NCBI GenBank assembly: GCA_038131165.1
Contig: JAYPOZ010000004.1
Coordinates: forward strand, 1-64,000
DNA: 64,000 nucleotides
Origin: UBA6544 sp038131165
GTDB lineage: Bacteria > Pseudomonadota > Alphaproteobacteria > UBA8366
Direction: 5' to 3'
Positions 44,565 through 53,720 of this stretch are shown here, piece by piece. Made by a program: the position numbers and the translations under genes. Positions within the stretch are counted from its first letter, which is position 1; the number at the start of each line of letters is the position of its first letter. A model generated the notes under the pieces. The model was not told the DNA's origin, made no database searches, and worked only from the letters and a program-made list of their open reading frames with translations.

Positions 44565-45350
44565 ATGAAATGGATAAAACGTCTCAGTACTTTGTTGGTC
44601 TTGCTGCTCGCGGGGCCGCTCCTGGTGCTCGGCGGAGGTGACGTAATGGGCAAGGCATGGTGGGAGGCGTCGCGCGAATCCGCGGGGCTTGCGCCCGATC
44701 CCCGCGCGACCCCGGAGGCGGTGGTCCAGGTCTATGCGGCGCGCGCCTTCAGCTGGCGGGGGGCCTTCGGCGTGCACACCTGGATTTCGGTGAAGCCCAC
44801 GGGGGCGGCCCATTTTACCGTCTATCACGTGGTCGGCTGGCGGGTGCGCGGCGGCGGCGACGCGGTGGTCATCGAGCGCGATATTCCGGACCGCCTGTGG
44901 TATGACAGCGTGCCCGAGATTCTGACGGACATCCGGGGTCCCGGGGTCGACGCGGTGATCGCGAAGATCGATGCGGCGGCGCGCGCCTATCCCTACCGCG
45001 ACACCTATACGGTGTGGCCCGGCCCCAACAGCAACACCTTTACCGCCTGGATTGCGCGGCGGGTGCCGGAACTGCAGCTCGATCTGCCGCCCACCGCCAT
45101 CGGCAAGGACTGGCTCGGGCCCGACGGTCCCGTCGCCCGGGCGCCCAGCGGCACCGGCTATCAGGTCTCGCTGTACGGCCTGGCGGGGCTGCTTGTCGGC
45201 GTCGAGGAGGGGGTCGAGGTCAACGTGATCGGGTTGAACTTCGGCCTCGATCCGATGGGGTTTGCGCTGCGTCTGCCGGGCATCGGCCGGGTCGGTCTTG
45301 CCGGCGCCGCGGCGCCCCGGACATTGCCGGCGGCGGAGGGCGGCGAATGA
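44565..45350 (+). CDS. DUF3750 domain-containing protein
   Basis: A 261-residue protein with an N-terminal membrane anchor or signal (LSTLLVLLLAGPLLVLGGGDV). The DUF3750 core appears as FSWRGAFGVHTWISVKPTGA (about 60), YPYRDTYTVWPGPNSNTFTAWI (about 143-164), which has a Cys-less variant of an NlpC-like pattern, and a hydrophobic Gly-rich end. The family is uncharacterised. There is no good ribosome site, but a hairpin lies just upstream. Its stop overlaps the next start (ATGA). Confidence 0.78.
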   Translation: MKWIKRLSTLLVLLLAGPLLVLGGGDVMGKAWWEASRESAGLAPDPRATPEAVVQVYAARAFSWRGAFGVHTWISVKPTGAAHFTVYHVVGWRVRGGGDAVVIERDIPDRLWYDSVPEILTDIRGPGVDAVIAKIDAAARAYPYRDTYTVWPGPNSNTFTAWIARRVPELQLDLPPTAIGKDWLGPDGPVARAPSGTGYQVSLYGLAGLLVGVEEGVEVNVIGLNFGLDPMGFALRLPGIGRVGLAGAAAPRTLPAAEGGE

Positions 45351-46078
45351 GCATTTGGGGCAAGATCATCGGCGGTGCCGCCGGATTTGCCATCGGCGGC
45401 CCCATCGGCGCGCTGATCGGCGCCGTCGCCGGCCACGCGGTCGACCGCGCTCGGGCGCAATCGTCGACGGCGCCGGAGGACGCGACCAAGTCCATCGCCT
45501 TCACGATCGCGACGATCGCGCTCGGCGCCAAGATGGCGAAAGCGGACGGCGTGGTGACCCGCGACGAGGTCGACGTCTTCAAACAGGTCTTCCGGGTGCC
45601 GCCCGAGGAGGTCAAAAACGTCTCGCGGGTCTTTGATCAGGCGCGCCGGGACAGCGGCGGGTTCGAACCCTATGCGCGCCAGATCTCCGGCATGTTCGCC
45701 GAACAGCCGGCGGTGCTGGAGGAATTGCTCTATTGCCTGACCCTGATCGCGCGGGCCGACGGTGTGATGCATCCGGGCGAAATCGTCTATCTGCGCTCGG
45801 TCTCCGATATCTTCGGGCTCGACAATGCCGCGTTCGAACGCATCACCGAGATCACCACGGGCGGCGATTCGGCCGATCCCTATAAGGTGCTGGGCGTCTC
45901 CAGGGACCTGTCGAACGACGCGCTCAAGGCGGCGTACCGCAAGCTGGTGCGCGAAAACCACCCGGACAAACTGATCGCCGACGGCATGCCGGAAGATCTG
46001 GTCGAGATGGCCAACGACAAGCTCGCCGCGATCAACAATGCCTACGACAAGATTTCCGCCGAGCGCGGGATCAAATAG
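45347..46078 (+). CDS. DjlA-like protein with TerB and J domains
   Basis: A 243-residue protein. The N-terminus is a glycine-zipper-like membrane segment (IGGAAGFAIGGPIGALIGAVAG), then a TerB domain (about 45-165: IALGAKMAKADGVVTRDEV, ARADGVMHPGEI with acidic metal-binding motifs), then a C-terminal J domain with the HPD triad in ENHPDKL (about 204-210). This order matches DjlA-type membrane co-chaperones that stimulate DnaK. It is coupled by 4-nt overlap to DUF3750 and followed by the amidase after 17 nt. Confidence 0.88.
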   Translation: MSIWGKIIGGAAGFAIGGPIGALIGAVAGHAVDRARAQSSTAPEDATKSIAFTIATIALGAKMAKADGVVTRDEVDVFKQVFRVPPEEVKNVSRVFDQARRDSGGFEPYARQISGMFAEQPAVLEELLYCLTLIARADGVMHPGEIVYLRSVSDIFGLDNAAFERITEITTGGDSADPYKVLGVSRDLSNDALKAAYRKLVRENHPDKLIADGMPEDLVEMANDKLAAINNAYDKISAERGIK

Positions 46079-46095
46079 GCCGGGGGCGGCTCCGC

Positions 46096-46770
46096 ATGGA
46101 CATCGAGGACCGGCCCTCACCCAATTGCGATGCCCGGCCGGACGGCGCCCAGGTCGATATGCTGGTGCTGCACTATACCGGCATGCCGACGGGGGAGGCG
46201 GCGCTCGCGCGCCTGCTCGACATCGAGTACGAGGTCAGCGCCCATTATCTCATCGAGGAGGACGGCCGCATATTCCGTCTGGTGGCGGAGGCGGACCGGG
46301 CCTGGCATGCGGGCGTCTCCTATTGGCGGGGGCACCGCGACGTGAACGCCCGCTCCATCGGCATCGAGTTGGTCAATCCGGGGCACGAGTACGGCTACCG
46401 CCCGTTCCCGGAGCCTCAGATGGCGGCCCTCGAGGCCCTGTCGCGCGACATCCTGGCCCGCCATCCGATCCCGCCCCGCAACGTCGTCGGCCATTCCGAC
46501 GTGGCGCCCGCGCGCAAGACCGATCCCGGCGAGCTCTTCGATTGGCGCAGTCTGGCGGCACAGGGGATCGGCCTGTGGCCGGCGCCGGCGGCATCGGGCC
46601 CTACCGACGTGATGGATGCGCTTTCCGCCATCGGTTACGACATTACGGACTACGCCCTCGCCCTGGCCGCCTTCCAGCGCCATTTCCGCCCGGCCGAGGT
46701 CCACGGCGTCGCCGATCCGGACACCTTACGCTGGCTGCAGGGTCTGGCGGAGCTTTGCGAGCGGTCCTAA
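46096..46770 (+). CDS. N-acetylmuramoyl-L-alanine amidase, AmpD-like
   Basis: A 224-residue zinc amidase. MLVLHYTGMPTG (about 22) has the first Zn His; NARSIGIELVNPG (about 92) has the conserved Glu; NVVGHSDVAPARKTDPGELFDW (about 133-154) has the second His, catalytic Lys and Asp ligand. A C-terminal peptidoglycan-binding-like helical region (YALALAAFQRHF) follows. No signal peptide is present, consistent with cytoplasmic recycling of anhydromuropeptides as for AmpD. It lies just before rnpB. Confidence 0.88.
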   Translation: MDIEDRPSPNCDARPDGAQVDMLVLHYTGMPTGEAALARLLDIEYEVSAHYLIEEDGRIFRLVAEADRAWHAGVSYWRGHRDVNARSIGIELVNPGHEYGYRPFPEPQMAALEALSRDILARHPIPPRNVVGHSDVAPARKTDPGELFDWRSLAAQGIGLWPAPAASGPTDVMDALSAIGYDITDYALALAAFQRHFRPAEVHGVADPDTLRWLQGLAELCERS

Positions 46771-46810
46771 CTGCTTTCGCAGGCCGCCGTTTCGCATGTA
46801 TAATGAACGC

Positions 46811-47228
<418 letters not shown>

Positions 47229-47471
47229 ATTCCCGGTCCGTGACGAAGGTAAGAGCTCATTGATTTGGTCTTGGCGCCCACGCTGTCCCAAATAATCGCA
47301 AAGGCGAACTAAGAGAGAACATTTAGGGAACGAAATACGGCAGCAGTTGTGCAATGAATTTGTCGAAACACTAGACCTTGTGTTTCATTATGAATACAAC
47401 GCGATTCTTTGATTATTTGATGAGAACATGTATTACTTCTATTTCTTCCATTCGATTATTATTTGTTTGCA
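47229..47471. other. AT-rich intergenic region between rnpB and the mraZ promoter
   Basis: About 240 bp clearly richer in A and T than the rest of the window, with no credible gene and no hairpin plus T-run terminator for rnpB. It probably holds upstream promoter elements for the division cluster. Confidence 0.5.
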
Positions 47472-47512
47472 TTGACTTTCCATTTTATCCCATGATATCC
47501 CAAGAAATCCCA
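47472..47512. promoter_or_regulatory. mraZ promoter region with MraZ boxes
   Basis: TCCCA occurs at 47488-47492, 47498-47502 and 47508-47512, exactly 10 bp apart; a weaker TTCCA sits at 47478-47482. Read on the minus strand these are TGGGA boxes with 5-nt spacers, the pattern bound by MraZ, which represses its own cluster in E. coli. TTGACT (47472-47477) is a possible -35 element. The boxes overlap or follow the promoter, so MraZ binding would block it. mraZ starts 72 bp downstream. Confidence 0.75.
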
Positions 47513-47583
47513 GAATGCGCCAGTGCGAAAGTCCGCCTGCGCCTTCCGGGGGGATGAAACGGGGAAGATCGGAAACCGCGCCG

Positions 47584-48042
47584 ATGGCGTTGTTCGCAGG
47601 CACATACGAGAACCGGATCGACCGAAAGGGCCGCGTTTCCCTGCCGGCGGATTTCCGCGCCGAGCTGCCGGTCGAAGGGAACCGCATCGTGTATGTCTAT
47701 CCCTCCCCGCGCGGCGGCGCTCTGGAGGCCTGCGACCGGGCCTTCATGCAGCGCATGGCCGATAGTCTCGAACAATTCGATATGTTCTCCGACGAGGAAA
47801 ACGATCTCGCCTCGATCATCGTCGCCGAAGCGCGCCGGGTCTCGATCGACGGCGAGGGCCGCGTGTTGCTGCCGCCCGAACTGATTGAATTCGCCGGGAT
47901 CGACGAACGCGTCACGTTCGTCGGCCGCGGCGCCCGGTTCCAGATCTGGGACCCGACGGCCTTCAGCGAGAGCGCGGCGCAAGCCCGCGAACGCGCGAAG
48001 GGCCGCACCATGCGGCTGCTGCCGGTGGAGGGACGAGAATGA
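47584..48042 (+). CDS. mraZ: transcriptional regulator MraZ
   Basis: A 152-residue protein with two SpoVT/AbrB-like swapped-hairpin halves, recognised by YENRIDRKGRVSLPADFR (about 8-25) and VSIDGEGRVLLPPELIEFAG (about 81-100). MraZ forms ring oligomers and binds repeated TGGGA boxes in front of its own gene, present here at 47488-47512. The ATG at 47584 gives the usual MALF start; an ATG at 47554 in the same frame is closer to a G-rich ribosome site and remains possible. The stop overlaps rsmH (ATGA). Confidence 0.93.
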   Translation: MALFAGTYENRIDRKGRVSLPADFRAELPVEGNRIVYVYPSPRGGALEACDRAFMQRMADSLEQFDMFSDEENDLASIIVAEARRVSIDGEGRVLLPPELIEFAGIDERVTFVGRGARFQIWDPTAFSESAAQARERAKGRTMRLLPVEGRE

Positions 48043-49016
48043 GTGCCCCCGCCACCTCTTCCGAAGATCGGCATATCCCCGTCATGCTGGACGAGGTGAT
48101 GGAAGCTTTGGCGCCCCGCGACGGCGGCGCCTATGTCGACGGCACCTTCGGCGTCGGCGGTTATACGCGCGCCATCCTCGATGCGGCGGATACCACCGTG
48201 TGGGCCATCGACCGGGATCCGGAAGCCATCGAGCGCGGCGCGGCGCTCGCGCGGAAGTACGGTGCCCGCCTGACCATGGTGCAGGGCCGCTTTGGCGAGA
48301 TGACGGATCTCCTGCGCGCGGCGGGCGTCGATCGCGTCGATGGCGTGGTGTTCGACCTCGGCGTGTCCTCGCCGCAGATCGACGACGCGGCGCGCGGATT
48401 TTCGTTTCGCTTCGATGGACCGCTCGACATGCGGATGGAAAAACACGGACCAAGCGCCGCGGATGTGGTGAATTCGATGGAGGAGGCCGACCTCGCCCGC
48501 CTCATTCGCCGCCTGGGCGAAGAGAAGCGGGCGCGCCGCGTGGCTCATGCGATCGTGGAGGCGCGGGCGGAGGGGCCGATTACCCGCACGTCGGAACTCG
48601 CCGATATCGTCCGCCGGGTCGTGCCGCAAGGCCGCTCCCGGATCGATCCGGCCACCCGGACCTTCATGGCGCTGCGGCTGCACGTCAACGCCGAACTCGA
48701 CGAGTTGGAGGCCGGGTTGCGGGCGGCCGAGGAAATGCTGGCGCCGGGCGGCCGCTTGGTCGTGGTCTCCTTCCATTCGCTGGAAGACCGCCGGGTGAAG
48801 ACCTTCCTGCAAGAACGGGGCGGCGCTCTGCCGTCCGGATCGCGCCACCAACCGCCGATCGAATCGCGCCACGCGCCGAGTTTCCGCCTGCTCCGCCGGG
48901 GCGCGGCTCAGGCAAGCGAGGTCGAACTTGGCCGCAATGCGCGCGCCCGTTCCGCCCGCCTGCGCGCCGCCGAACGCACCGCCGCGCCGGCCTGGCCATT
49001 GGAGGCGGCGGCATGA
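48039..49016 (+). CDS. rsmH: 16S rRNA (cytosine(1402)-N(4))-methyltransferase RsmH
   Basis: A 325-residue SAM-dependent methyltransferase (formerly MraW) that modifies C1402 in the ribosomal P site. HIPVMLDEVMEAL at the start, VDGTFGVGGYTRAIL (SAM loop, about 33), VVFDLGVSSPQID (about 103) and RTFMALRLHVNAELDELE (about 206) followed by VVSFHSLEDRRVK are all characteristic. The gene begins inside the mraZ stop and ends inside the ftsL start. Confidence 0.95.
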   Translation: MSAPATSSEDRHIPVMLDEVMEALAPRDGGAYVDGTFGVGGYTRAILDAADTTVWAIDRDPEAIERGAALARKYGARLTMVQGRFGEMTDLLRAAGVDRVDGVVFDLGVSSPQIDDAARGFSFRFDGPLDMRMEKHGPSAADVVNSMEEADLARLIRRLGEEKRARRVAHAIVEARAEGPITRTSELADIVRRVVPQGRSRIDPATRTFMALRLHVNAELDELEAGLRAAEEMLAPGGRLVVVSFHSLEDRRVKTFLQERGGALPSGSRHQPPIESRHAPSFRLLRRGAAQASEVELGRNARARSARLRAAERTAAPAWPLEAAA

Positions 49017-49381
49017 GACTGACCCTCGTCATCGTTTGGATCGCGCTCGCCGCCGCCGCCGTCGCCGCGATGTTCCACATTTCCTTCGAGGTGGAGAAGC
49101 TCGAAGCCCGCCTGCACGACGTCAACCGGCAGATCGTGCGCGAGCAGGAAGCCATTCACGTGCTGCAGGCCGAATGGAGCTACCTGAACCGGCCGCAGCG
49201 GCTCGAAACGTTGTCCCAGGAGTTGCTCCCCAATCTGACGCCGGTGGCGTCGACCCAGTTCACCACATTCGCGCGCTTGCCCAAGCGGCACGAAACCAAT
49301 GGTGCGGACGAGAACCCCTCGATCGCACCGGCCGGATTTGCGCCGACGGCGGAGTCCATCGCGAGAGGTCGCCTGCAATGA
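49013..49381 (+). CDS. ftsL: cell division protein FtsL
   Basis: A 122-residue bitopic membrane protein. One N-terminal transmembrane helix (residues 4-25, LTLVIVWIALAAAAVAAMFHI) is followed by a short coiled-coil (VEKLEARLHDVNRQIVREQEAIHVLQAEWSYL) and the LNRPQRLETL segment typical of alphaproteobacterial FtsL. It bridges the divisome with FtsB and FtsQ. The start ATG at 49013 overlaps the rsmH stop, and its own stop overlaps ftsI. Its size and position between rsmH and ftsI support the call despite low family conservation. Confidence 0.9.
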   Translation: MRLTLVIVWIALAAAAVAAMFHISFEVEKLEARLHDVNRQIVREQEAIHVLQAEWSYLNRPQRLETLSQELLPNLTPVASTQFTTFARLPKRHETNGADENPSIAPAGFAPTAESIARGRLQ

Positions 49382-51147
49382 TCGAACGTCTGAAACGCGC
49401 CCGCCGACTGGCGCATCCGGTCCCTCCCGCACAACGCGGCCAACGCCGCCGACCCTGCGTGCCATGCCCGCCCGAGAGCAATATCGGCCCCGCGCGCGAA
49501 GCGATCGAGACCGGCCGCATGCGCCTCACGATTACCGGGGCGATCCTGACGCTCGCCTTCGCGGTGGTCGGGATGCGCCTTGTCGACGTCTCCATGCTGC
49601 AGGCCGCCGTCGAGCCGCGCGCCTTGCACGCGCCGAAAACCGCCTCGCTGCAATTCAATCGGGCCGATATCGTCGACCGAAACGGCATCCTGCTCGCAAC
49701 CAGCCTCCCGACGGCTTCCTTGTATGCCGACCCGCGCCAGGTCTTGGACCCGGCTGTCGCCGCACAGCGCCTTGTGGAAGTGTTTCCCGAACTCGACCGC
49801 GCCCAGCTCGAGACCCGGCTGGCCTCCAAGCGCGCGTTCGTCTGGATCAAGCGCGACGTGACGCCGCGCGAGCAATGGAACGTGATCCGGCTCGGCTTGC
49901 CCGGAATCGAATTCCGACGCGAGGAAACGCGCGTGTATCCGCAGGGACGCCTGATGTCGCATGTCTTGGGATATGTGGATGTCGACGAAAGAGGGATCGC
50001 CGGCATCGAGCGCCGTTTCGAGCGCGAGCTGCGCGACCGGTCGGCGCCGCTGGCACTGTCGATCGACATGCGGATGCAGCATGCGCTCTGCGGTGAACTG
50101 GCCGCCGCCCAGCAGGAATTCGAGGCGCTGGGCGCGGCCGGATTGATCCTGGATGTACGCACCAGCGAAGTGATGGCGCTCTGTTCGCTGCCCGATTTCG
50201 ACCCCAACGAAGCGGGAACGGCGGTCGGCGACGCGCGCTTCAACCGCGTGGCGCTTGGGGTCTATGAACTCGGCTCAGCGTTCAAAATTTTCAATACCGC
50301 GATGGCCCTCGATGCCGGTATCGCCCGGCTCGACGACAGATACGATGCGACGAAGCCGTTGAAGATCTCCCGCTTCACCATCCGGGATTTTCACGCGAAG
50401 CAGCGTTGGCTCTCGGTCTCCGAGATATTCATGTATTCCTCCAACATCGGGTCCGCGCGGTTGGCCCTGGAAGTCGGCGGCGAAGCGCAACAGGCGTTTC
50501 TTGGCGAGATCGGCCTCCTGAAGCCGTCGGAAATCGAATTGCCCGAGGTCGGCGCGCCCCTGGTGCCCGACGTCTGGCGGCCGATCAGCACCATGACCAT
50601 CGGCTTCGGCCATGGCATCGCGGTCAGTCCGCTGCAAATGGCCGCGGGCGTTGCGGCGATGGTCAACGGCGGCACGTTCCGTCAGCCCACCCTGATCAAA
50701 CGCGGCGATGGCGAGGCACCGGCGCAACGGGTGATCTCCGAGAGGACATCGAAGCAGGTCCGTCAATTGATGCGGCTCGTGGTCGAAAAAGGCACCGGCA
50801 GCCGCGCCGAAGCGCCGGGTTATCTTGTCGGCGGCAAGACAGGCACGGCGGAGAAAAGCGGGTCGGGTGGGTATCAGCGCCGCGCGTTGCTTTCCTCGTT
50901 CGTCGGCACCTTCCCCACCGATGATCCCCGCTATGTCGTCTTCGCGCTCTTGGACGAGCCGAAAGGCAACAAGAAAACACATGGATACGCCACCGGCGGA
51001 TGGGTTGCGGCCCCGATCGTCGGCAAGGTGGTCCGCAAGATCGGACCGATCGCCGGAATTCGCCCCCAAGACCCCGATGTGCCACCAATTCGCCGCGATT
51101 TGGCCATGGATCGGACGCCTGGGGCGCGGACACTTGCGTCTTTCTGA
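49378..51147 (+). CDS. ftsI: peptidoglycan D,D-transpeptidase FtsI (PBP3)
   Basis: A 589-residue septal class B penicillin-binding protein. A basic, cytoplasmic N-terminus with two cysteines (CVPC) is followed by one membrane helix (about 50-70), a pedestal domain, and the transpeptidase domain with Ser300-x-x-Lys303 (GSAFKIF), Ser354-Ser355-Asn356 and Lys487-Thr-Gly. It cross-links septal peptidoglycan together with FtsW. It starts by ATGA overlap with ftsL. The stop lies 14 bp past the proposed murE TTG start. Confidence 0.95.
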   Translation: MIERLKRARRLAHPVPPAQRGQRRRPCVPCPPESNIGPAREAIETGRMRLTITGAILTLAFAVVGMRLVDVSMLQAAVEPRALHAPKTASLQFNRADIVDRNGILLATSLPTASLYADPRQVLDPAVAAQRLVEVFPELDRAQLETRLASKRAFVWIKRDVTPREQWNVIRLGLPGIEFRREETRVYPQGRLMSHVLGYVDVDERGIAGIERRFERELRDRSAPLALSIDMRMQHALCGELAAAQQEFEALGAAGLILDVRTSEVMALCSLPDFDPNEAGTAVGDARFNRVALGVYELGSAFKIFNTAMALDAGIARLDDRYDATKPLKISRFTIRDFHAKQRWLSVSEIFMYSSNIGSARLALEVGGEAQQAFLGEIGLLKPSEIELPEVGAPLVPDVWRPISTMTIGFGHGIAVSPLQMAAGVAAMVNGGTFRQPTLIKRGDGEAPAQRVISERTSKQVRQLMRLVVEKGTGSRAEAPGYLVGGKTGTAEKSGSGGYQRRALLSSFVGTFPTDDPRYVVFALLDEPKGNKKTHGYATGGWVAAPIVGKVVRKIGPIAGIRPQDPDVPPIRRDLAMDRTPGARTLASF

Positions 51148-52597
51148 GTTAGTGAATGGAGCAGAATTGGACCACGCCACGGTTCTGGACGACGTAACGA
51201 TCACAGGTTTGACCGCGGATAGCCGCGCGGTTCGGCCGGGATATCTTTTTGCCGCGATTCCGGGCACGCGGCTCGACGGACGCGATTTCATCGACGCGGC
51301 GGTGCGCGCCGGCGCCACGGCGGTACTGGCGCCGCCGGACGTTACCAAAGACCGCGTATCGCCGGGCATCTCTCTGATCACGGCCGATAACCCCCGCCGC
51401 AGCCTCGCGCGCATGGCCGCCGTTTTCTACGACCGAAAGCCCGAGACCATCGTCGCGGTCACCGGCACCAACGGCAAGACATCGGTCGCCTCCTTCGCGC
51501 GTCAGATATGGAACGCGTTGGGCCGGAAATCCGCAAGCATGGGCACGCTGGGTCTGGTCGGGCCCGGTCTCGGATCCGAAGCGGGGCTGACCACGCCCGA
51601 TCCGGTCGAACTCCACAAAAAACTCCATGAGCTAGCGGAAGCCGGCTTCCAGAACATCGCGATCGAGGCATCCAGCCACGGTCTCGACCAGTTCCGTCTC
51701 GACGGCGTGCCGATCCGCGCCGCCGCGTTCACCAACCTGACCCGCGATCACCTGGATTATCACGGCTCGATGAAGCTTTACCGGAAGGCGAAAATGCGCT
51801 TGTTCCGGGAACTCCTGATGCCCGGCGGCGCCATGGTCGTCAACGCGGAGACGCCGGAATACCCGGCGTTGCTGGAGATCGCCAAGTCGCGCGGGTTGGA
51901 GCTGTTCTCTTACGGTCTGGCCAAGGGCGACATTCGCTGCCGGAGCATGGAGCCGACGGAAGACGGCTGGCATTTGGACCTTGATGTCCTGGGCACCCAA
52001 CATCCCCTGAGCTTCCCGCTGATGGGATCGTTCCAGATCGAAAACGCCCTGGCGGCGTTGGGGCTGGTCATTGCCTGCGGTGGCGAGTACGCGAAGGCCT
52101 GCGCGGCGCTGGAAGTCCTCGAAGGCGTGCCGGGACGCATGGAAACCGTGGCCCGACTGCCGTCGGGTGCGCGCATCATCGTCGACTACGCCCACACGCC
52201 CGATGCCTTGGAGACGGTGTTGACGGCCGTACGGCCGCATGTCGCCCGTCGACTGACCGTCGTCTTCGGCTGCGGCGGCGACCGCGATAAGGGCAAGCGT
52301 CCGGAAATGGGGGCGATCGCCGCGAAACTGGCCGACGGCATTATTATCACCGACGACAATCCGCGCCATGAAGACCCGGGAACGATCCGCAAGGAAATCG
52401 CCGCGGCCTGTCCGGACTCCGTCGAAGTCGCCGGCCGGCGGGATGCAATCGGCGTCGCCGTGGCCGATCTTTCGGAAGGGGATATCCTGATCGTGGCCGG
52501 CAAAGGGCACGAGACCGGGCAGATCGTCGGCGACGAAGTCATTCCGTTCTCGGACGCGGATGTGGTCCGGGAATGTGCCCGAGGCGCCGCGCGATGA
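51134..52597 (+). CDS. murE: UDP-MurNAc-L-alanyl-D-glutamate--2,6-diaminopimelate ligase
   Basis: A 487-residue Mur ligase that adds meso-diaminopimelate to the peptidoglycan precursor using ATP. The P-loop VAVTGTNGKTSVASFARQ (about 110), TNLTRDHLDYHGSM (about 205), VDYAHTPDALETVL and DDNPRHEDP (about 412), the motif that selects meso-DAP, are present. The start is TTG at 51134-51136 (then RLSELVNGAEL), matching the usual M-x-L-S-E-L start; GTG at 51152 is a weaker alternative. Overlaps ftsI by 14 bp. The stop is followed not by murF but by mraY. Confidence 0.94.
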   Translation: MRLSELVNGAELDHATVLDDVTITGLTADSRAVRPGYLFAAIPGTRLDGRDFIDAAVRAGATAVLAPPDVTKDRVSPGISLITADNPRRSLARMAAVFYDRKPETIVAVTGTNGKTSVASFARQIWNALGRKSASMGTLGLVGPGLGSEAGLTTPDPVELHKKLHELAEAGFQNIAIEASSHGLDQFRLDGVPIRAAAFTNLTRDHLDYHGSMKLYRKAKMRLFRELLMPGGAMVVNAETPEYPALLEIAKSRGLELFSYGLAKGDIRCRSMEPTEDGWHLDLDVLGTQHPLSFPLMGSFQIENALAALGLVIACGGEYAKACAALEVLEGVPGRMETVARLPSGARIIVDYAHTPDALETVLTAVRPHVARRLTVVFGCGGDRDKGKRPEMGAIAAKLADGIIITDDNPRHEDPGTIRKEIAAACPDSVEVAGRRDAIGVAVADLSEGDILIVAGKGHETGQIVGDEVIPFSDADVVRECARGAAR

Positions 52598-52641
52598 GCA
52601 TTCTTGGATTTTCGGCTCCGGGAGGCGCGCATGCTCTATAA
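52594..52641 (+). pseudogene. 15-codon mini-ORF at the site where murF is expected
   Basis: An ATG overlaps the murE stop (ATGA), as murF normally does, and opens MSILGFSAPGGAHAL before a TAA that lies 11 nt inside mraY. The first residues resemble typical MurF starts (M-S/T-I-L-W), but the remaining protein of roughly 450 residues is missing. It could be a deletion scar of murF, or a short coupling ORF that helps ribosomes reach mraY. No conclusion on which. Confidence 0.45.
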
Positions 52642-53716
52642 TCTTCTGGTGTCGCTCGCCGACGATTTCATCGTCTTCAATCTGTTCCGCTATCTGACCT
52701 TTCGCACCGGCGGCGCCATTATGACGGCGCTGGTCGTCAGTTTTCTGTTCGGGCCGGCGATCATCAATTGGCTGAAAACGGCGCAGAACGGCAATACGCC
52801 GGTCCGCGAGGACGTGCCGGAAGGGCATCTGAAGAAGATCGGCACGCCGACAATGGGCGGTTTCCTGATTCTGCTCGCGATCTCGATCAGCACCTTGCTG
52901 TGGGCCGATTTGAGCAACGGTTACGTCTGGATCGTGTTGCTGGTGACCATCGGTTTCGGCGCCGTCGGATTTGCCGACGACTACCTCAAGCTTACCGGAT
53001 ATAAATCGAAAGGCCTGCCCGGGCGCCTCAAGTTGCTTTTCGAAGTCCTGATCGGCGCCGTTGCCGCCTATTGGGTGATGGCAATTACGCCCCTCCCCCT
53101 GTCGGACGGCCTCGCCATTCCGTTCTTCAAGAACGTGCTGGTCAATCTCGGCTGGTTCTTCATCCCCTTCGCCGTCTTCGTCATGGTCGGCGCGTCGAAC
53201 GCGGTCAACCTGACGGACGGGCTCGATGGTCTTGCGATCGTTCCGGTGATGATCGCCGCGGCCTGTTTCGGGTTTATCGCCTATCTCGTGGGCAACAGCG
53301 TTTATTCGGGATACTTGCAGCTCAACTATGTTGTCGGTGTCGGCGAACTGTCTGTCTTTTGCGGGGCGCTGGTTGGCGCCAGCCTCGGGTTTCTCTGGTA
53401 CAACGCGCCGCCCGCCATGGTCTTCATGGGCGACACCGGGTCGCTTTCCGTCGGCGGTGCCCTCGGGGCGGTCAGTGTCGTCACGAAGCACGAAGTGGTG
53501 CTCGCCATCATCGGCGGTCTGTTCGTGCTGGAGACGGTGTCGGTCATCGTGCAGGTGGTCTCTTTCAAGCTGACCGGAAAGCGCGTCTTCGCGATGGCGC
53601 CGCTCCACCATCACTTCGAGAAGAAGGGCTGGGCGGAGTCGACCATCGTCATTCGGTTCTGGGTCATTGCTTCCATTCTGGCGCTCGTCGGCATGTCGAC
53701 GCTGAAGCTGAGGTGA
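52631..53716 (+). CDS. mraY: phospho-N-acetylmuramoyl-pentapeptide-transferase MraY
   Basis: A 361-residue integral membrane enzyme with about ten helices that makes lipid I from UDP-MurNAc-pentapeptide and undecaprenyl phosphate. KKIGTPTMGGFLIL (about 70), FADDYLKL (Asp pair, about 115), NAVNLTDGLDGLAI (about 193) and FMGDTGSLSVGGALG (about 265), then APLHHHFEKKGW near the C-terminus, are the catalytic landmarks. A GGGAGG box precedes the ATG. murD follows after 4 nt. Confidence 0.96.
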   Translation: MLYNLLVSLADDFIVFNLFRYLTFRTGGAIMTALVVSFLFGPAIINWLKTAQNGNTPVREDVPEGHLKKIGTPTMGGFLILLAISISTLLWADLSNGYVWIVLLVTIGFGAVGFADDYLKLTGYKSKGLPGRLKLLFEVLIGAVAAYWVMAITPLPLSDGLAIPFFKNVLVNLGWFFIPFAVFVMVGASNAVNLTDGLDGLAIVPVMIAAACFGFIAYLVGNSVYSGYLQLNYVVGVGELSVFCGALVGASLGFLWYNAPPAMVFMGDTGSLSVGGALGAVSVVTKHEVVLAIIGGLFVLETVSVIVQVVSFKLTGKRVFAMAPLHHHFEKKGWAESTIVIRFWVIASILALVGMSTLKLR

Positions 53717-53720
53717 CGGC

